A stretch of 64,000 nt of DNA from Phycisphaeraceae bacterium (GCA_019636515.1 JAHBXI010000003.1:62001-126000), one strand, 5' to 3'. Positions 18,650-29,913 are shown, numbered from the stretch's first letter. Numbers and translations: made by a program. Notes: generated by a model not told the origin, from the sequence alone.

Positions 18650-20017
18650 TCACCGGGACGATGACCGGCGGGATGGGGCCGAGGGTGGTTTGCGGGGGAT
18701 GTCGCGCACGGATTCCATCGGCGTCACGCCCAGGGTCATCCCCCGCTCGACGCCCAGAAGCGAGATCGTCTCGCGCGTCAGGAGCACCTTCCCCTCGGAA
18801 ACGTGGAAGTCGGCGTGGACGGCCCGGAATTCCCCGTCGGGGTCCAGTCGGGAAACGATGCCTCGCCGCGTCGCGGAAGCGGGGGCGATCGGGTCACCCA
18901 GTTCGAGGGTCCTGGTGTCACGCATGAGTTTGATCTCTCCGGTGAGGGCTTCCAGGTGCGGGCCGCCATCGAACGGATCCACAAAGTCCTTGTAGCGGAA
19001 TCCGATTTTCTCGAGCATTCGACGGGCGGGCAGGGTCTCGGGTCCGACTTCACCGATCACCGATCTTGCCTCGGGCGGAAGCAGTGTCAGGTAGATCTCC
19101 TCGCGCGGCAGAAGGGCGAGCATGAACTCGCGCGAGTACTGGCAGAACCGGTCGGCCTCGGCGTAGGTCAGGTTGATGAACCGCCTTCCCAGGTATTCCC
19201 AGAGCAGGTTCTGCCCGTCCGGGGAGATCGGGGCCATCAACTCCGCGATCAGTCGGTCGCTGAACATCCCGCGGTGCAGCGCGATGAAATGGAATCGCAC
19301 CAGCGACAGAAGGCGTCCGAGTTTGGCCTTGTGGTTTCGGTACGAGGGCTGGAGGATCAGCCCGCCCAGTTCCGAGGGGCCCGACTCGTCGAGGTAGAGC
19401 GTCGCGACGATGTGCGTCGCCCCGAACTGAAGCGAGCGGCTGAAGAACTCCTTTTTCGACAACTTGAACGAGAGGTTCGGATTCCCAGGACCGCCCATGT
19501 GCGCCAGGATCTGAGAGGTTCCCAGGCAGGCGCTGCTCTCGGTGTCTTCAAGGACGAACATGAAGATGTCGGACTTGGCCGCCGAGAGGCCCTTGGCCTC
19601 GACCGGGGCGCTCCCTCCCGAAGCGGGTGCCGGTTCCGCCCGCGGGCCGGGGCGTGGACGGTCCTTGCTCGGCGGAGCGGGAGAACGGCGGATGGACCTG
19701 GATCCGCGGGCCGGTCCCTTCCCCTCGGCATGGCCGGCGGCGGGCTTGAGTTGCTCCGGAGGCGCACCCACATCGGGGGCGAGTCGGTCGGCCTCCGACG
19801 CCCGGACTCCCGTCGGTCCCGGCTTGACCTTCGGCGGAGCGGGTTCGGGGACCGGGGTGACCACCGCCCCCGCGGCCTTGGCGAAGCACGACCGCGACTG
19901 GAGGATCTTGTTGGAAATGATCTCCCGGTCCGGGGGAAGGTTGATGAAGTGGACCATCTTCGCGAGTTTGACGAGAGTGGCGGTGTCGTCGAGTCGGGCG
20001 CGTCGGATCAGGAACAT
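18650..20017 (-). CDS. astA: arginine N-succinyltransferase-like protein with a long low-complexity insert
   Basis: A 455-residue homologue of AstA, the GNAT-fold enzyme that transfers succinyl from succinyl-CoA to arginine in the AST catabolic route. The ends fit the family: an N-terminal MFLIRRARLDDTATLVKLA, then IFMFVLEDTESSACLGTS, FGATHIVATLYLDESGPSELGGLIL and EYLGRRFINLTYAEADRF. Residues about 51-148 are a Pro/Ala/Gly/Arg-rich insert, absent from ordinary AstA and probably disordered. No other ast genes are near, so it may act on another substrate. The start at 20017 has GGAG 7 bases upstream. It is divergent from alaS. Confidence 0.82.
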   Translation of the reverse strand: MFLIRRARLDDTATLVKLAKMVHFINLPPDREIISNKILQSRSCFAKAAGAVVTPVPEPAPPKVKPGPTGVRASEADRLAPDVGAPPEQLKPAAGHAEGKGPARGSRSIRRSPAPPSKDRPRPGPRAEPAPASGGSAPVEAKGLSAAKSDIFMFVLEDTESSACLGTSQILAHMGGPGNPNLSFKLSKKEFFSRSLQFGATHIVATLYLDESGPSELGGLILQPSYRNHKAKLGRLLSLVRFHFIALHRGMFSDRLIAELMAPISPDGQNLLWEYLGRRFINLTYAEADRFCQYSREFMLALLPREEIYLTLLPPEARSVIGEVGPETLPARRMLEKIGFRYKDFVDPFDGGPHLEALTGEIKLMRDTRTLELGDPIAPASATRRGIVSRLDPDGEFRAVHADFHVSEGKVLLTRETISLLGVERGMTLGVTPMESVRDIPRKPPSAPSRRSSSR

Positions 20018-20169
20018 GGCGTGCTCCGGGGGCGAGGATCGGTCCGGCGTGGTCGAATGATTGGCCGTTGGGGCGTCCGACGCCCGGGCGTGCCCGCGTG
20101 GCCCCCTCCCGGCCATCCAGAGCGGCTTACAGTGACCCTCGCCCGCCTTGCTCGCCGGAGCCTCACGCG

Positions 20170-23103
20170 ATGACCGTTCCTTCCCGCCAATCGCCGATTT
20201 CCACGGACCAGCAGGCCTTTACGGCTTCGCGGGTTCGCGCCACGTTCATCGAGTATTTCTCGGTGAATCACGGCCACACCTTCGTTCCCAGTTCCCCCTC
20301 GGTGCCCGCCGACGATCCGTCGCTGCTGTTCACCAACGCGGGCATGAACCAGTTCAAGCCGATCTTCCTCGGGAAGGCCGATCCCAACTCCGACATGGGG
20401 CGCCTGCGACGGGCCGTCAACAGCCAGAAGTGCATCAGGGCCGGGGGCAAGCACAACGATCTTGAGGATGTGGGCAAGGATACCTACCACCACACGTTCT
20501 TTGAGATGCTGGGAAACTGGTCCTTTGGGGACTACTTCAAGAAAGAAGCCGTCGAGTGGTCCTGGGACCTCTTGACCAGAGTGTACGGTATCCCCGGCGA
20601 CCGTCTGTACGCGACGTACTTCGGCGGGAACCTCGACCAGGGACTCGAGCCCGACCTCGAAACCCGCCAGTTGTGGCTTCGTTTTCTGCCTCCCGCGCGG
20701 GTCATCCCGGGCAACATGAAGGACAACTTCTGGGAGATGGGCGACACCGGGCCGTGCGGTCCGTGCTCGGAGATCCACGTCGACCGCGTGGGGGGGCGTG
20801 ACGCCGCCGCGCTGGTCAACGGCGGCGATCCCGACGTCATCGAGATCTGGAACAACGTCTTCATCCAGTTCAACCGGGAAGAGACCGGCAAACTCCGCTC
20901 ACTGCCCGCCCGTCACGTGGACACGGGGATGGGATTCGAGCGGCTCGTGAGCGTCCTGCAGGGCAAGCGGTCGAACTATGACACGGACGTGTTTTTGCCC
21001 TTGTTTGCCGCGATCCGCAACGCCACCGGGTTTGAGCGTCCGTACGCGGGCCGGCTGGGGACCGAGGATGCCGGCGGCGCCGACACCGCCTACCGCGTCA
21101 TCGCTGATCACATCCGCACGCTCACCATCGCCATCTCCGATGGCGCGCTCCCCGGCAACGTCGGACGGGGGTACGTGCTCCGGCGGATCCTGCGCCGGGC
21201 CGTTCGCTACGGCCGCCAGATGCTCGGGGCACCGCCGGGGTTCTTCCATCAACTGGTCCCGGCGGTGGTCGAGAGCATGGGCGGGTTCTTCGCCGAACTG
21301 AAGAAGAATCCCGGCCACGTGATGGCGGTCATCAAGGAGGAAGAGGAGAGTTTTGGAAGGACGCTGGACCGTGGCATCAAACTCTTCGCGGAGGTGGCCG
21401 AGTCGACCGTCTCGTCGGGTTCCAGCCGGATCGCCGGCGCCGACGCCTTCAAGTTGCACGACACCTTCGGCTTCCCCCCCGACCTCACCGCGCTCATGGC
21501 CCAGGAGCGCGGACTGACGGTCGATATGGACGGGTACGAGGCCGAGCGCAAGAAGGCGGAGGAACTCTCCCGCGGCGGAGGAAAGACGTCGGAGGACAAG
21601 CCCCTGACCCTCGATGGCGACGCGGTGGCGAGGCTTCACCACCTCACCGTCCAGCCGACCAACGATACGTTCAAGTTTGACCCCAGGCCGCTGCGGGCGC
21701 ACGTCAAGGCGATCTGGCGCGGGGAGCACTACGACGAGTCCGTCCGGGCCGGCCTCTCCTTGCGTCATCGCGTCGGCGTCGTGACCGACCGCACGAATTT
21801 CTACGCCGAGATGGGTGGTCAGGTCGCCGATACCGGCCGCGTCGAGGTCCTCCAGGAGGCACGGTCAAACGCCAAGGACCGCCAGGACGGGGGCGTTTTC
21901 GTCGTCGAGCACGTCGCCGCCTTCGGGGGGTACGTCCTGCACGTCGGGTATGTCGAGCGCGGGGAGATCCGCGTTGGTGACACCGTCGCCATGCAGGTCG
22001 ACGAGGGCCGCCGCGCCCGCATCGCTTCCAACCACACCGGGACCCATCTGCTCAACTTCGCCTTGCGTCAGACGCTGGGTGAACAGGTTGACCAGAAGGG
22101 ATCGAGCGTCGATCCCGACCGCATGCGGTTTGATTTCTCCCACAACCAGCCCGTCTCGCCGGAGCAACTGGCGAGGATCGAGCGTGTCGTGCGAGGGCAG
22201 ATCGAGGCGGACCTGACGGTCTACTCCGAGGCGGCCCCGCTGCTGATCGCCCGGTCGGTGACGGGGCTGCGCGCCGTCTTCGGGGAGCAGTACCCAGACC
22301 CGGTGCGCGTGGTCTCGATCGGCCAGCCGGTCTCGGACCTGATGGACTCCCCCGTCAACCCGGCGTGGGCCGAGGTTTCCGTTGAGTTCTGCGGCGGAAC
22401 GCACGTGGAATCGACGATGCGACTCGGCGCGATGGCGGTCATCAGCGAAGAGGCGGTGGCCAAAGGTGTTCGCCGAGTGGTCGCCGTCACCGGCGGGCCC
22501 GCCGTCGCGGCCTTTGCTTCCGCCGATCGACTCGACGAGCGCGTCCGGGCCGCCGCCTCTCTTCCCGACCATGTCCTGGGGGCCGAGGTCATTGCCATCA
22601 CCTCCGAGATCGAAAAAACCGTGCTGCCCGCCAGCCGCCGGGGGGACCTTCGGTCGAAGATCGCGCTCCTTCAGGATCGAGCCAAAGCCGCCGAGAAGGA
22701 TGCGGCCAAGGCTCGCGAACAGGCGGCTTCTCAGGTCGCCGCCCAGATCGCCCAGTCCGCCATGACCGCCGGTGATGAGTTCATCGTCACCACGATCGAA
22801 GTCGGTGACGACCGGGGGGCGCTCCTGGCGGCGGTGGGGACGATCCGAACTATCTGCCAGCGCTCGGCGGTCATGCTCTATTCGGCCGATGCGACCGGGA
22901 AGGTGACCGTGATGGCCTGGGTTCCCGAGGGGCACATCGCACGCGGACTGAAAGCAGGAGACTGGGTCCGAGAGGCGTGTTCGATCATGGGCGGCAAGGG
23001 CGGGGGAAAGCCCGACGCCGCGCAGGGTGGCGCCGCCGACGCAAGCAAACTCCGTCAGTCGATCGACCATGCCCGCCAATGGGCCATGCGAACGGCCAGG
23101 TGA
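20170..23103 (+). CDS. alaS: alanyl-tRNA synthetase
   Basis: A 977-residue class II synthetase that charges tRNA-Ala and edits mischarged Ser and Gly. Class II motifs include LLFTNAGMNQFKPIFLG near the N-terminus, NFWEMGDTGPCGPCSEIH, and the GRGYVLRRILRRAVRYG segment. The editing domain metal site is visible as NHTGTHLL and later CGGTHV. A C-terminal coiled-coil stretch and GGKGGGKPDAAQGG, the glycine-rich C-Ala signature, complete it. The start at 20170 was preferred over an upstream in-frame ATG that would run past the divergent astA-like start. The ATP synthase cluster begins 9 bases after the stop. Confidence 0.95.
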   Translation: MTVPSRQSPISTDQQAFTASRVRATFIEYFSVNHGHTFVPSSPSVPADDPSLLFTNAGMNQFKPIFLGKADPNSDMGRLRRAVNSQKCIRAGGKHNDLEDVGKDTYHHTFFEMLGNWSFGDYFKKEAVEWSWDLLTRVYGIPGDRLYATYFGGNLDQGLEPDLETRQLWLRFLPPARVIPGNMKDNFWEMGDTGPCGPCSEIHVDRVGGRDAAALVNGGDPDVIEIWNNVFIQFNREETGKLRSLPARHVDTGMGFERLVSVLQGKRSNYDTDVFLPLFAAIRNATGFERPYAGRLGTEDAGGADTAYRVIADHIRTLTIAISDGALPGNVGRGYVLRRILRRAVRYGRQMLGAPPGFFHQLVPAVVESMGGFFAELKKNPGHVMAVIKEEEESFGRTLDRGIKLFAEVAESTVSSGSSRIAGADAFKLHDTFGFPPDLTALMAQERGLTVDMDGYEAERKKAEELSRGGGKTSEDKPLTLDGDAVARLHHLTVQPTNDTFKFDPRPLRAHVKAIWRGEHYDESVRAGLSLRHRVGVVTDRTNFYAEMGGQVADTGRVEVLQEARSNAKDRQDGGVFVVEHVAAFGGYVLHVGYVERGEIRVGDTVAMQVDEGRRARIASNHTGTHLLNFALRQTLGEQVDQKGSSVDPDRMRFDFSHNQPVSPEQLARIERVVRGQIEADLTVYSEAAPLLIARSVTGLRAVFGEQYPDPVRVVSIGQPVSDLMDSPVNPAWAEVSVEFCGGTHVESTMRLGAMAVISEEAVAKGVRRVVAVTGGPAVAAFASADRLDERVRAAASLPDHVLGAEVIAITSEIEKTVLPASRRGDLRSKIALLQDRAKAAEKDAAKAREQAASQVAAQIAQSAMTAGDEFIVTTIEVGDDRGALLAAVGTIRTICQRSAVMLYSADATGKVTVMAWVPEGHIARGLKAGDWVREACSIMGGKGGGKPDAAQGGAADASKLRQSIDHARQWAMRTAR

Positions 23104-23112
23104 ACGGACGCG

Positions 23113-23406
23113 ATGAACACACCCGATCCACGGTTTGAAGAACGAGGCGGCCCACCGACCCGATCAAAATTAGAACAGCCCATGCCCGGCGGTCGAGGGG
23201 GCGGTGCTGCGAACCAGGCCAGGGCGTGGGCCATTGGCCTGAACTTCGTGTACGGGGTGATCGGGTTTTCGCTGATTGGTTGGGCGGTTCAACGGTGGAT
23301 ATGGCCCTCCGCGGCCCCGTGGCCGCTGCTGGTGGGGCTCTTCCTGGGCCTGATCGGTGGCGGGTTCAGGTTCATCAAGGACGCGATGTCGATCGGCCGC
23401 CGCTGA
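23113..23406 (+). CDS. AtpZ/AtpI-like F0F1-associated membrane protein
   Basis: A 97-residue protein with a hydrophilic N-terminus and two membrane helices (about residues 40-58 and 72-88) ending GLIGGGFRFIKDAMSIGRR. This matches AtpZ, the small protein encoded ahead of many ATP synthase operons and proposed to help with F0 assembly or magnesium entry. It begins 9 bases after alaS and leads the F0 genes. Confidence comes from topology and position rather than a catalytic motif. Confidence 0.7.
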   Translation: MNTPDPRFEERGGPPTRSKLEQPMPGGRGGGAANQARAWAIGLNFVYGVIGFSLIGWAVQRWIWPSAAPWPLLVGLFLGLIGGGFRFIKDAMSIGRR

Positions 23407-23662
23407 CCGCCTCGCGGCTTCGAATCCGAACAAAGCCCTCGTGATGAGCGGCCACGCGGATCGCCTCTCCTCATAATTGGTCAATGCCGCGCCTTGCCGC
23501 TATCCTTCCGCCCCTTGCCCGAGCAACGAACTTTCGGTGGCGGGCGAAGGGGTTTTTGTTTGCGGTTGAACCCCCGCGGTTCGGAGCAAAAGGGCGTGTG
23601 GTCGCGTCCGCCGAACGTGCCGGAGGGCAGGCATGGGCTTGGTGTGGTGCAGGGAGAGAGTC

Positions 23663-24166
23663 GTGTCGATCGTCACGCATCGACAACCCGTCACGGTCTT
23701 CCCGCTCGTTGGGTGGATGCTGTCGTGCGTGGTGTTGGCGTGCGTGATCGCGGTCGCCGTAGGGGCCATGGCCGGGTGGACGGATGCCGTCGGAGCGGTG
23801 CTGCCCGCGTTTCTCGCGGGGGCGAGTTTTCTCGCGGGGGCGGCTCCGTCGCTGTTGATCGCCTCCTCGGCGTTGCGGGGCCGCTCTCGAAACTTTGGCT
23901 TGTACGTGGCGGCTGGCGGTGGGCTTCGGATCCTGATGTCGGTGTTCATCGCGCTGGCGGTCTACCTGATCGCGTTGCCCGAGGGACGCGTTTTCTGGTC
24001 GTGCTTCCTGCTCGCGGGGCTTTCGGGCCTGGCGGCGGAGACGGTTTGGGCGATGGGCGCCGCTCGGTCGTTGACCGGCACGGCGCCTCTCGGCGGCGGC
24101 AATGGCGATGGAGTTCCCGCGGCCGGGGTGGTAATCCCGGCTGAATCGACCGGAGCGGTTTCATGA
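23663..24166 (+). CDS. AtpI-like small membrane protein (ATP synthase subunit I position)
   Basis: A 167-residue protein with four hydrophobic segments (about residues 12-32, 38-60, 78-100 and 105-125), in the position and topology of ATP synthase subunit I, an assembly factor for the c-ring. Sequence conservation in that family is poor, so the name rests mainly on context. The start is a GTG at 23663 with AGGGAG 6 bases upstream; an in-frame ATG ten codons earlier lacks such a site. Its stop overlaps the atpB start in an ATGA, indicating translational coupling. Confidence 0.6.
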   Translation: MSIVTHRQPVTVFPLVGWMLSCVVLACVIAVAVGAMAGWTDAVGAVLPAFLAGASFLAGAAPSLLIASSALRGRSRNFGLYVAAGGGLRILMSVFIALAVYLIALPEGRVFWSCFLLAGLSGLAAETVWAMGAARSLTGTAPLGGGNGDGVPAAGVVIPAESTGAVS

Positions 24167-25113
24167 TGCAGGACGTTCTGACGATGGCCGCCTCGAACCC
24201 GGTTGACCACGTGGTCAACCAGCCCTACTGGGTGGGCCGATTGTTCGGGATCGACAACGTGTGGCTGTGGTCGGCGCACGTGGGGAACCTGTTTCTGGCG
24301 GGGATCCTGACGGTGATGGTGCTGATGCACGCGGCGGGGCGGATCGCCACCGGGCCCGCGTCGCAGGGGACCGACCGGTTCGTGACCCGGGGCTCGTTCG
24401 CGCACATGATCGAGGTGATCATCACCTATCTGCAGGAATCTTCGATCCGTCCGCTGCTTGGCGACCGGACGGCCAGGTTCATGCCGTTCCTGATGACGGT
24501 CTTTTTCTTCATCCTGCTCAACAACCTGCTCGGCCTGGTGCCGATCATTGACGCGACGCACCTGATCGACTCCCTGACCGGGTCGCATGCACTGACGGGC
24601 CTGGTGGGGGCGACGGCGACGCAGAACCTGTTCGTGACGGCCGCGCTGGCGCTCATCGCCGCGCTGGTGATCAACGTCTCGGGGATCATGACCCTGGGGC
24701 TTGGCGAGTACCTCAAGCACCTGACCGCCGGGACCAGGTTCCCGGTCTCGCTGCTGCTGGTCCCCATCGAGATCGTCGGGACGGTGATCAAGCCCGTCGC
24801 GCTGGCGCTTCGACTTTTCGCGAACATGACGGCCGGGCACATCCTGGTGGCGGTGCTGCTGATGTTCGCGGTCTCGGGACTTGGGATTCTGACCAGGTGG
24901 ACGGCCGGCGGCGTGGTGATGGGCGGGGCCATCACCGTCGTCTCGATCATCGCCACGGTCGCGATCTATTTCCTGGAACTGTTCGTCGCGTTCCTCCAGG
25001 CGTTTGTGTTCATGTTCCTCACCACGGTGTTTATCTCACTTCTCTCTCATCATGGCGAGCACGAGCACCATGACGAGCACGGTCACGAGCACGCCCACGC
25101 TCAGGCGCATTGA
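24163..25113 (+). CDS. atpB: ATP synthase F0 subunit a
   Basis: A 316-residue integral membrane subunit that forms the proton half-channels of ATP synthase beside the c-ring. The conserved helix VKPVALALRLFANMTAGHI contains the essential Arg, and FLMTVFFFILLNNLLGLVP and FLELFVAFLQAFVFMFLTTVF are standard family segments. The tail is His-rich (HHGEHEHHDEHGHEHAHAQAH), which is unusual but not unknown. It overlaps the preceding gene by 4 bases and is followed by a strong hairpin and then atpE. Confidence 0.93.
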   Translation: MMQDVLTMAASNPVDHVVNQPYWVGRLFGIDNVWLWSAHVGNLFLAGILTVMVLMHAAGRIATGPASQGTDRFVTRGSFAHMIEVIITYLQESSIRPLLGDRTARFMPFLMTVFFFILLNNLLGLVPIIDATHLIDSLTGSHALTGLVGATATQNLFVTAALALIAALVINVSGIMTLGLGEYLKHLTAGTRFPVSLLLVPIEIVGTVIKPVALALRLFANMTAGHILVAVLLMFAVSGLGILTRWTAGGVVMGGAITVVSIIATVAIYFLELFVAFLQAFVFMFLTTVFISLLSHHGEHEHHDEHGHEHAHAQAH

Positions 25114-25142
25114 GACGGCGGTCGTGAATGACGGACCGATCA

Positions 25143-25175
25143 GGCGGCCCCGGGGACGCGCCCCGTCCGGCCGCC
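25143..25175 (+). promoter_or_regulatory. strong hairpin upstream of atpE
   Basis: A 7-bp outer stem (GGCGGCC with GGCCGCC) encloses a 5-bp inner stem (CGGGG with CCCCG, loop ACGCG). It ends 35 bases before the atpE start. It could mark an mRNA processing or stability site; there is no T-tract, so it is not a simple terminator. Confidence 0.5.
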
Positions 25176-25183
25176 GGCAATGA

Positions 25184-25513
<330 letters not shown>

Positions 25514-25520
25514 GTACCTC

Positions 25521-25584
25521 CGGCACGGCCCCGCGCCGTGCCGCGGACCACGGCCATTCCCGGGAGCCGCGAGGCTGCCGGGAG
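25521..25584 (+). promoter_or_regulatory. two hairpins between atpE and atpF
   Basis: Eight bases after the atpE stop is a perfect 9-bp stem (CGGCACGGC with its complement, loop CCCGC, 25521-25543). A second, imperfect hairpin (CCCGG...CCGGG enclosing AGCC...GGCT) lies at about 25559-25584. Neither is followed by a T-tract. They are good candidates for 3'-end protection of the atpE message. Confidence 0.5.
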
Positions 25585-25635
25585 TCTTTGGAGTTCGCCT
25601 CACCCCGGTCCCGGTGGCCGGCATGGAGTTCGGAT

Positions 25636-26259
25636 ATGACCAAGCCGGAAAAATGCTCGCATGGGTTTCTCGCGGCGGCCTTTCTGGCCGTTGCGGGCGT
25701 CGTCTCTTCGTCGGCCAAGGCCGCCTCGGCCGCGGGCGATGGCGTGGAGAAGGCCGGGGTGATCCCAACGATCGAGCAGGGCATCGTCCCGATGATCGTG
25801 TCGCTGCTGGTCTTTTCGATCGTTCTGGCGATCGTCTCGACCGTGATCTGGCCGAAGATCACCCGGGGCCTGGCCGAGCGGGAGAACAAGATCCGCGAAG
25901 AGATCGAGTCCGCCGAGATGGCACGCAAGCAGGCCCGCGAGTCCCTCGAGGAATACCAGCGATCGCTGGAGAAGGCCCGTGCCGAATCCCAGCGGATGCT
26001 TGAGCAGACCCGCGCCCAGCAGGCCCAGATGGCCGCCGATCTGAGGGCCAAGGCCGACGTCGAACTCGGGCAGTTGCGAGAGCGCGCGATGAAGGACATC
26101 GAGACCGCCAAGCGGGCGGCCCTCTCCGAGATCGGGTCCCAGGCCTCGTCCCTGGCGGTCGCGGCCGCGTCGAAGGTCCTCCGCCGGGAGATCCGGGCCG
26201 GTGATCACCAGGCCATGGTCGATGAATCGATCCAGGCGCTCCAGGCCGCGAGGAACTGA
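25636..26259 (+). CDS. atpF: ATP synthase F0 subunit b
   Basis: A 207-residue stator subunit. A signal-like N-terminus (about residues 10-32) is followed by a membrane helix (PMIVSLLVFSIVLAIVSTVIW) and a long charged coiled coil from ITRGLAERENKIREEIESAEM to the end, which forms the peripheral stalk and binds the delta subunit. The start at 25636 has GGAG 7 bases upstream; the frame is open 42 codons earlier, overlapping the hairpins, but that part does not resemble the family. It ends 3 bases before atpH. Confidence 0.9.
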   Translation: MTKPEKCSHGFLAAAFLAVAGVVSSSAKAASAAGDGVEKAGVIPTIEQGIVPMIVSLLVFSIVLAIVSTVIWPKITRGLAERENKIREEIESAEMARKQARESLEEYQRSLEKARAESQRMLEQTRAQQAQMAADLRAKADVELGQLRERAMKDIETAKRAALSEIGSQASSLAVAAASKVLRREIRAGDHQAMVDESIQALQAARN

Positions 26260-26262
26260 TCC

Positions 26263-26862
26263 ATGCAAACCGCGACCGACGCGATCTCCACCGTGTACGC
26301 CCGAAGTCTCTTTGAACTCGCCCAGAAGGAAGGCGGACGCGAAGCGATCGAGGCCACGCTCGGCGAACTCGAGGAGATCCTCGAATTGACCCGCCAGGAC
26401 CGATCGTTCGCGGAGTTTCTCTCCTCGCGTGTCGTGTCGGCGGACCGCCGGGGCGTATCGCTCAACCGGATCTGCTCCGGCCGTGTGAGCAGCCTGACGA
26501 GCCGTTTCCTCCAGATACTCAACCGCAAGCAGCGACTTGGCCATCTCTCTTCGATCGCCTCGGCGTACGACGGACTGGTGCAGGCGCACTTCGGCCGGGT
26601 GGAGGTGGACGTGATCACGGCGGACCCGCTCTCGCCTGAAGACCTGCGCGGCGTGCAGTCGAAACTCTCGGCGACGCTCGGCCAGGACGTGATCGCCCAT
26701 CCGTACACCGATGCCTCGATGATCGGCGGTGTGAAGTTCCGTCTGGGCGACCGCCTGATCGATGCCTCCCTCGCGACACGCCTGCGCAAGATGCGAGACC
26801 AGTTGTCAACGTCGGCGTCGGCCACGATCCGGGCGAATTTCGACCGTATCGTCGAAGGGTAA
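26263..26862 (+). CDS. atpH: ATP synthase delta subunit
   Basis: A 199-residue delta (OSCP) subunit that joins the b stalk to the top of F1. It has the family's opening TVYARSLFELAQKEG, the middle FLQILNRKQRLGHLSSIASAYDGL, and the closing DASMIGGVKFRLGDRLIDASLATRL. Length is normal. It begins 3 bases after atpF and has AGGA 8 bases upstream. Unlike the usual order, atpA, atpG, atpD and atpC do not follow; pgk does. Confidence 0.92.
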   Translation: MQTATDAISTVYARSLFELAQKEGGREAIEATLGELEEILELTRQDRSFAEFLSSRVVSADRRGVSLNRICSGRVSSLTSRFLQILNRKQRLGHLSSIASAYDGLVQAHFGRVEVDVITADPLSPEDLRGVQSKLSATLGQDVIAHPYTDASMIGGVKFRLGDRLIDASLATRLRKMRDQLSTSASATIRANFDRIVEG

Positions 26863-26894
26863 GCACCGACCGCGCGACGGAAAGGGAATCGACC

Positions 26895-28097
<1,203 letters not shown>

Positions 28098-28135
28098 TCG
28101 GGGTGCTGACCGGCCCCACGTCCCTACGCTGAACC

Positions 28136-28900
28136 ATGTCTCGAACCGGACCAGAGCGCGCGGTGGTGCTCGTCTCCGGCGGGCTCGACAGCGCGACGGT
28201 CCTGGCGTCGGCGGTCGCCGCGGGGCGTGCCTGCATCGGTCTTTCGTTCGATTACGGACAGCGGCACCGGCACGAACTCGAAGCCGCGGGGCGGGTCTGC
28301 TCGTCGCTCGGCGCCGTCGGCCACGTCGTCTTGCCCGTTGACCTCGGGACGATCGGAGGGTCCGCGCTCACGGCGCCGATCGACGTCCCGAAGGATCGGC
28401 CATCCGGAGAGATCGCGGGGGATATCCCTCGCACGTACGTTCCCGGGCGCAACCTCATCTTCCTCTCGATCGCCGCCGCGCTCGCCGAGGTCGAGCATGC
28501 CTCCGAGATCCACATCGGGGTCAGCGCCGTCGACTACTCCGGATATCCCGACTGCCGCCCCGCGTTTGTCGAGTCGTTTGAGAGGACGGTCAACCTGGGC
28601 ACACGCGCGGGCGCCCAGGGAAACCCTCTCCGCATCGTCGCCCCGCTCATTCACCTGACGAAGGCCCGGATCATCCAACTCGGCCTCTCGCTGGGCGTTG
28701 ACTACTCCCTGACCCACTCGTGCTACGACCCGGTCGAAATCTCCGGCGTCGGCGTGCTCGCCTGCGGTCGGTGCGACAGTTGCTTCCTTCGTGCCCGGGG
28801 CTTTTCGGAGGCCGCTGTCCCTGATCCCACCCGGTACGCCCCCGGCGAACCCCCCGCGGATGCCCACCGGCACCGATCGGTCATGCCCCGGTCCCCCTGA
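28136..28900 (+). CDS. queC: 7-cyano-7-deazaguanine synthase
   Basis: A 254-residue QueC, which uses ATP and ammonia to turn 7-carboxy-7-deazaguanine into preQ0 on the queuosine pathway. The PP-loop [12 protein letters not shown] (SGGLDS at residues 14-19), [21 protein letters not shown] and the zinc site near the C-terminus (THSCYDP and [14 protein letters not shown]) identify it. No other queuosine gene (queD, queE, queF) is next to it here. It is on the same strand as pgk. Confidence 0.94.
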   Translation: MSRTGPERAVVLVSGGLDSATVLASAVAAGRACIGLSFDYGQRHRHELEAAGRVCSSLGAVGHVVLPVDLGTIGGSALTAPIDVPKDRPSGEIAGDIPRTYVPGRNLIFLSIAAALAEVEHASEIHIGVSAVDYSGYPDCRPAFVESFERTVNLGTRAGAQGNPLRIVAPLIHLTKARIIQLGLSLGVDYSLTHSCYDPVEISGVGVLACGRCDSCFLRARGFSEAAVPDPTRYAPGEPPADAHRHRSVMPRSP

Positions 28901-28984
28901 ATCCGATCTATCCTTTCCCGAACCATTTGTTCACATGAAACGCTCGCCCGCGGGGATTCCCCCCGCCCAACAGGAGATGCCCGT

Positions 28985-29767
28985 ATGAGAACGAGCAACC
29001 CCGTCCTTTCCGACAACGCCTTTGATGTTCCCGGGTGGGAGTACCTGGCGGGGAAGGATGCCGCCTCGACGTCGATGACCATCCAGGGGACGGTCAACGC
29101 CGCGTTCATTCTCATCATGCTGACCACCGGCTCGGCGATCGGGGCGTGGTACCTGATTCAGAACAACATCGTGTCGGCGAGCCTGCTGCTCTTCCCCGGG
29201 ATGATCGGCGGCCTGGTGCTGGCCCTGATCATGACGTTTTCGAAGAAGTCCTCCGTGTTCCTGGCGCCGGTGTACGCGGTGGTGAAGGGGGGGTTCCTGG
29301 GCGCGATCTCCCTGCTGGTCGAGTCGCAGGTTCAGGCGAGGTTGGGCCCGGCGGGGGCGGGGATCGTCTTTCAGGCGGTTTTGCTTACGTTCGGGATATT
29401 CATTTCGCTCCTGATGGCGTACAAGTTCGGGCTGGTGCGGGTCGGCCACACACTGGGAACCTGCGTGATGGTGGGAACGGCCGGGGTGATGATGCTGTAT
29501 CTGGTCAACCTGGTGATGCATATGGTGGGCTGGGGCGGCCTGGGGTTCATCCACGGGTCGGGATGGATGGGGATCGGCTTCAGCCTGCTGGTGGTGGTGC
29601 TCGCCTCGCTCAACCTGGTGATGGACTTCCAGTTCGTCGAGTCGGCGGCGCAGCGAGGCTCCCCGAAGTACATGGAGTGGTACGCGGCGTTCGGAGTCCT
29701 GGCGACGCTGGTGTGGCTGTACATCGAGATCCTGCGCCTGCTGGCGAAATTTGCCAACCGTCGGTGA
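28985..29767 (+). CDS. Bax inhibitor-1/YccA family membrane protein
   Basis: A 260-residue protein with seven hydrophobic segments of the BI-1/YccA family, whose bacterial members are thought to act as calcium leak channels or proteostasis modulators. The N-terminal part has TSMTIQGTVNAAFILIM, the middle FLAPVYAVVKGGFLGAIS and the end AFGVLATLVWLYIEILRLLAKFANRR, typical of the family. GGAG lies 8 bases before the start. Function here is not known beyond the family. Confidence 0.85.
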   Translation: MRTSNPVLSDNAFDVPGWEYLAGKDAASTSMTIQGTVNAAFILIMLTTGSAIGAWYLIQNNIVSASLLLFPGMIGGLVLALIMTFSKKSSVFLAPVYAVVKGGFLGAISLLVESQVQARLGPAGAGIVFQAVLLTFGIFISLLMAYKFGLVRVGHTLGTCVMVGTAGVMMLYLVNLVMHMVGWGGLGFIHGSGWMGIGFSLLVVVLASLNLVMDFQFVESAAQRGSPKYMEWYAAFGVLATLVWLYIEILRLLAKFANRR

Positions 29768-29913
29768 CGGGAGGGGCGACCTTTGGGCGTCGGTGGCGGC
29801 GTTGTTGCATCGCCGGCAACAAACGAGTCAAAAATCCATCGACGCGAGACGTTCATGCGTTATGCTACGAAAGCCGCTCCGCCCTTCGGCGGAGAGCAAG
29901 AGGAGAAAGACGC

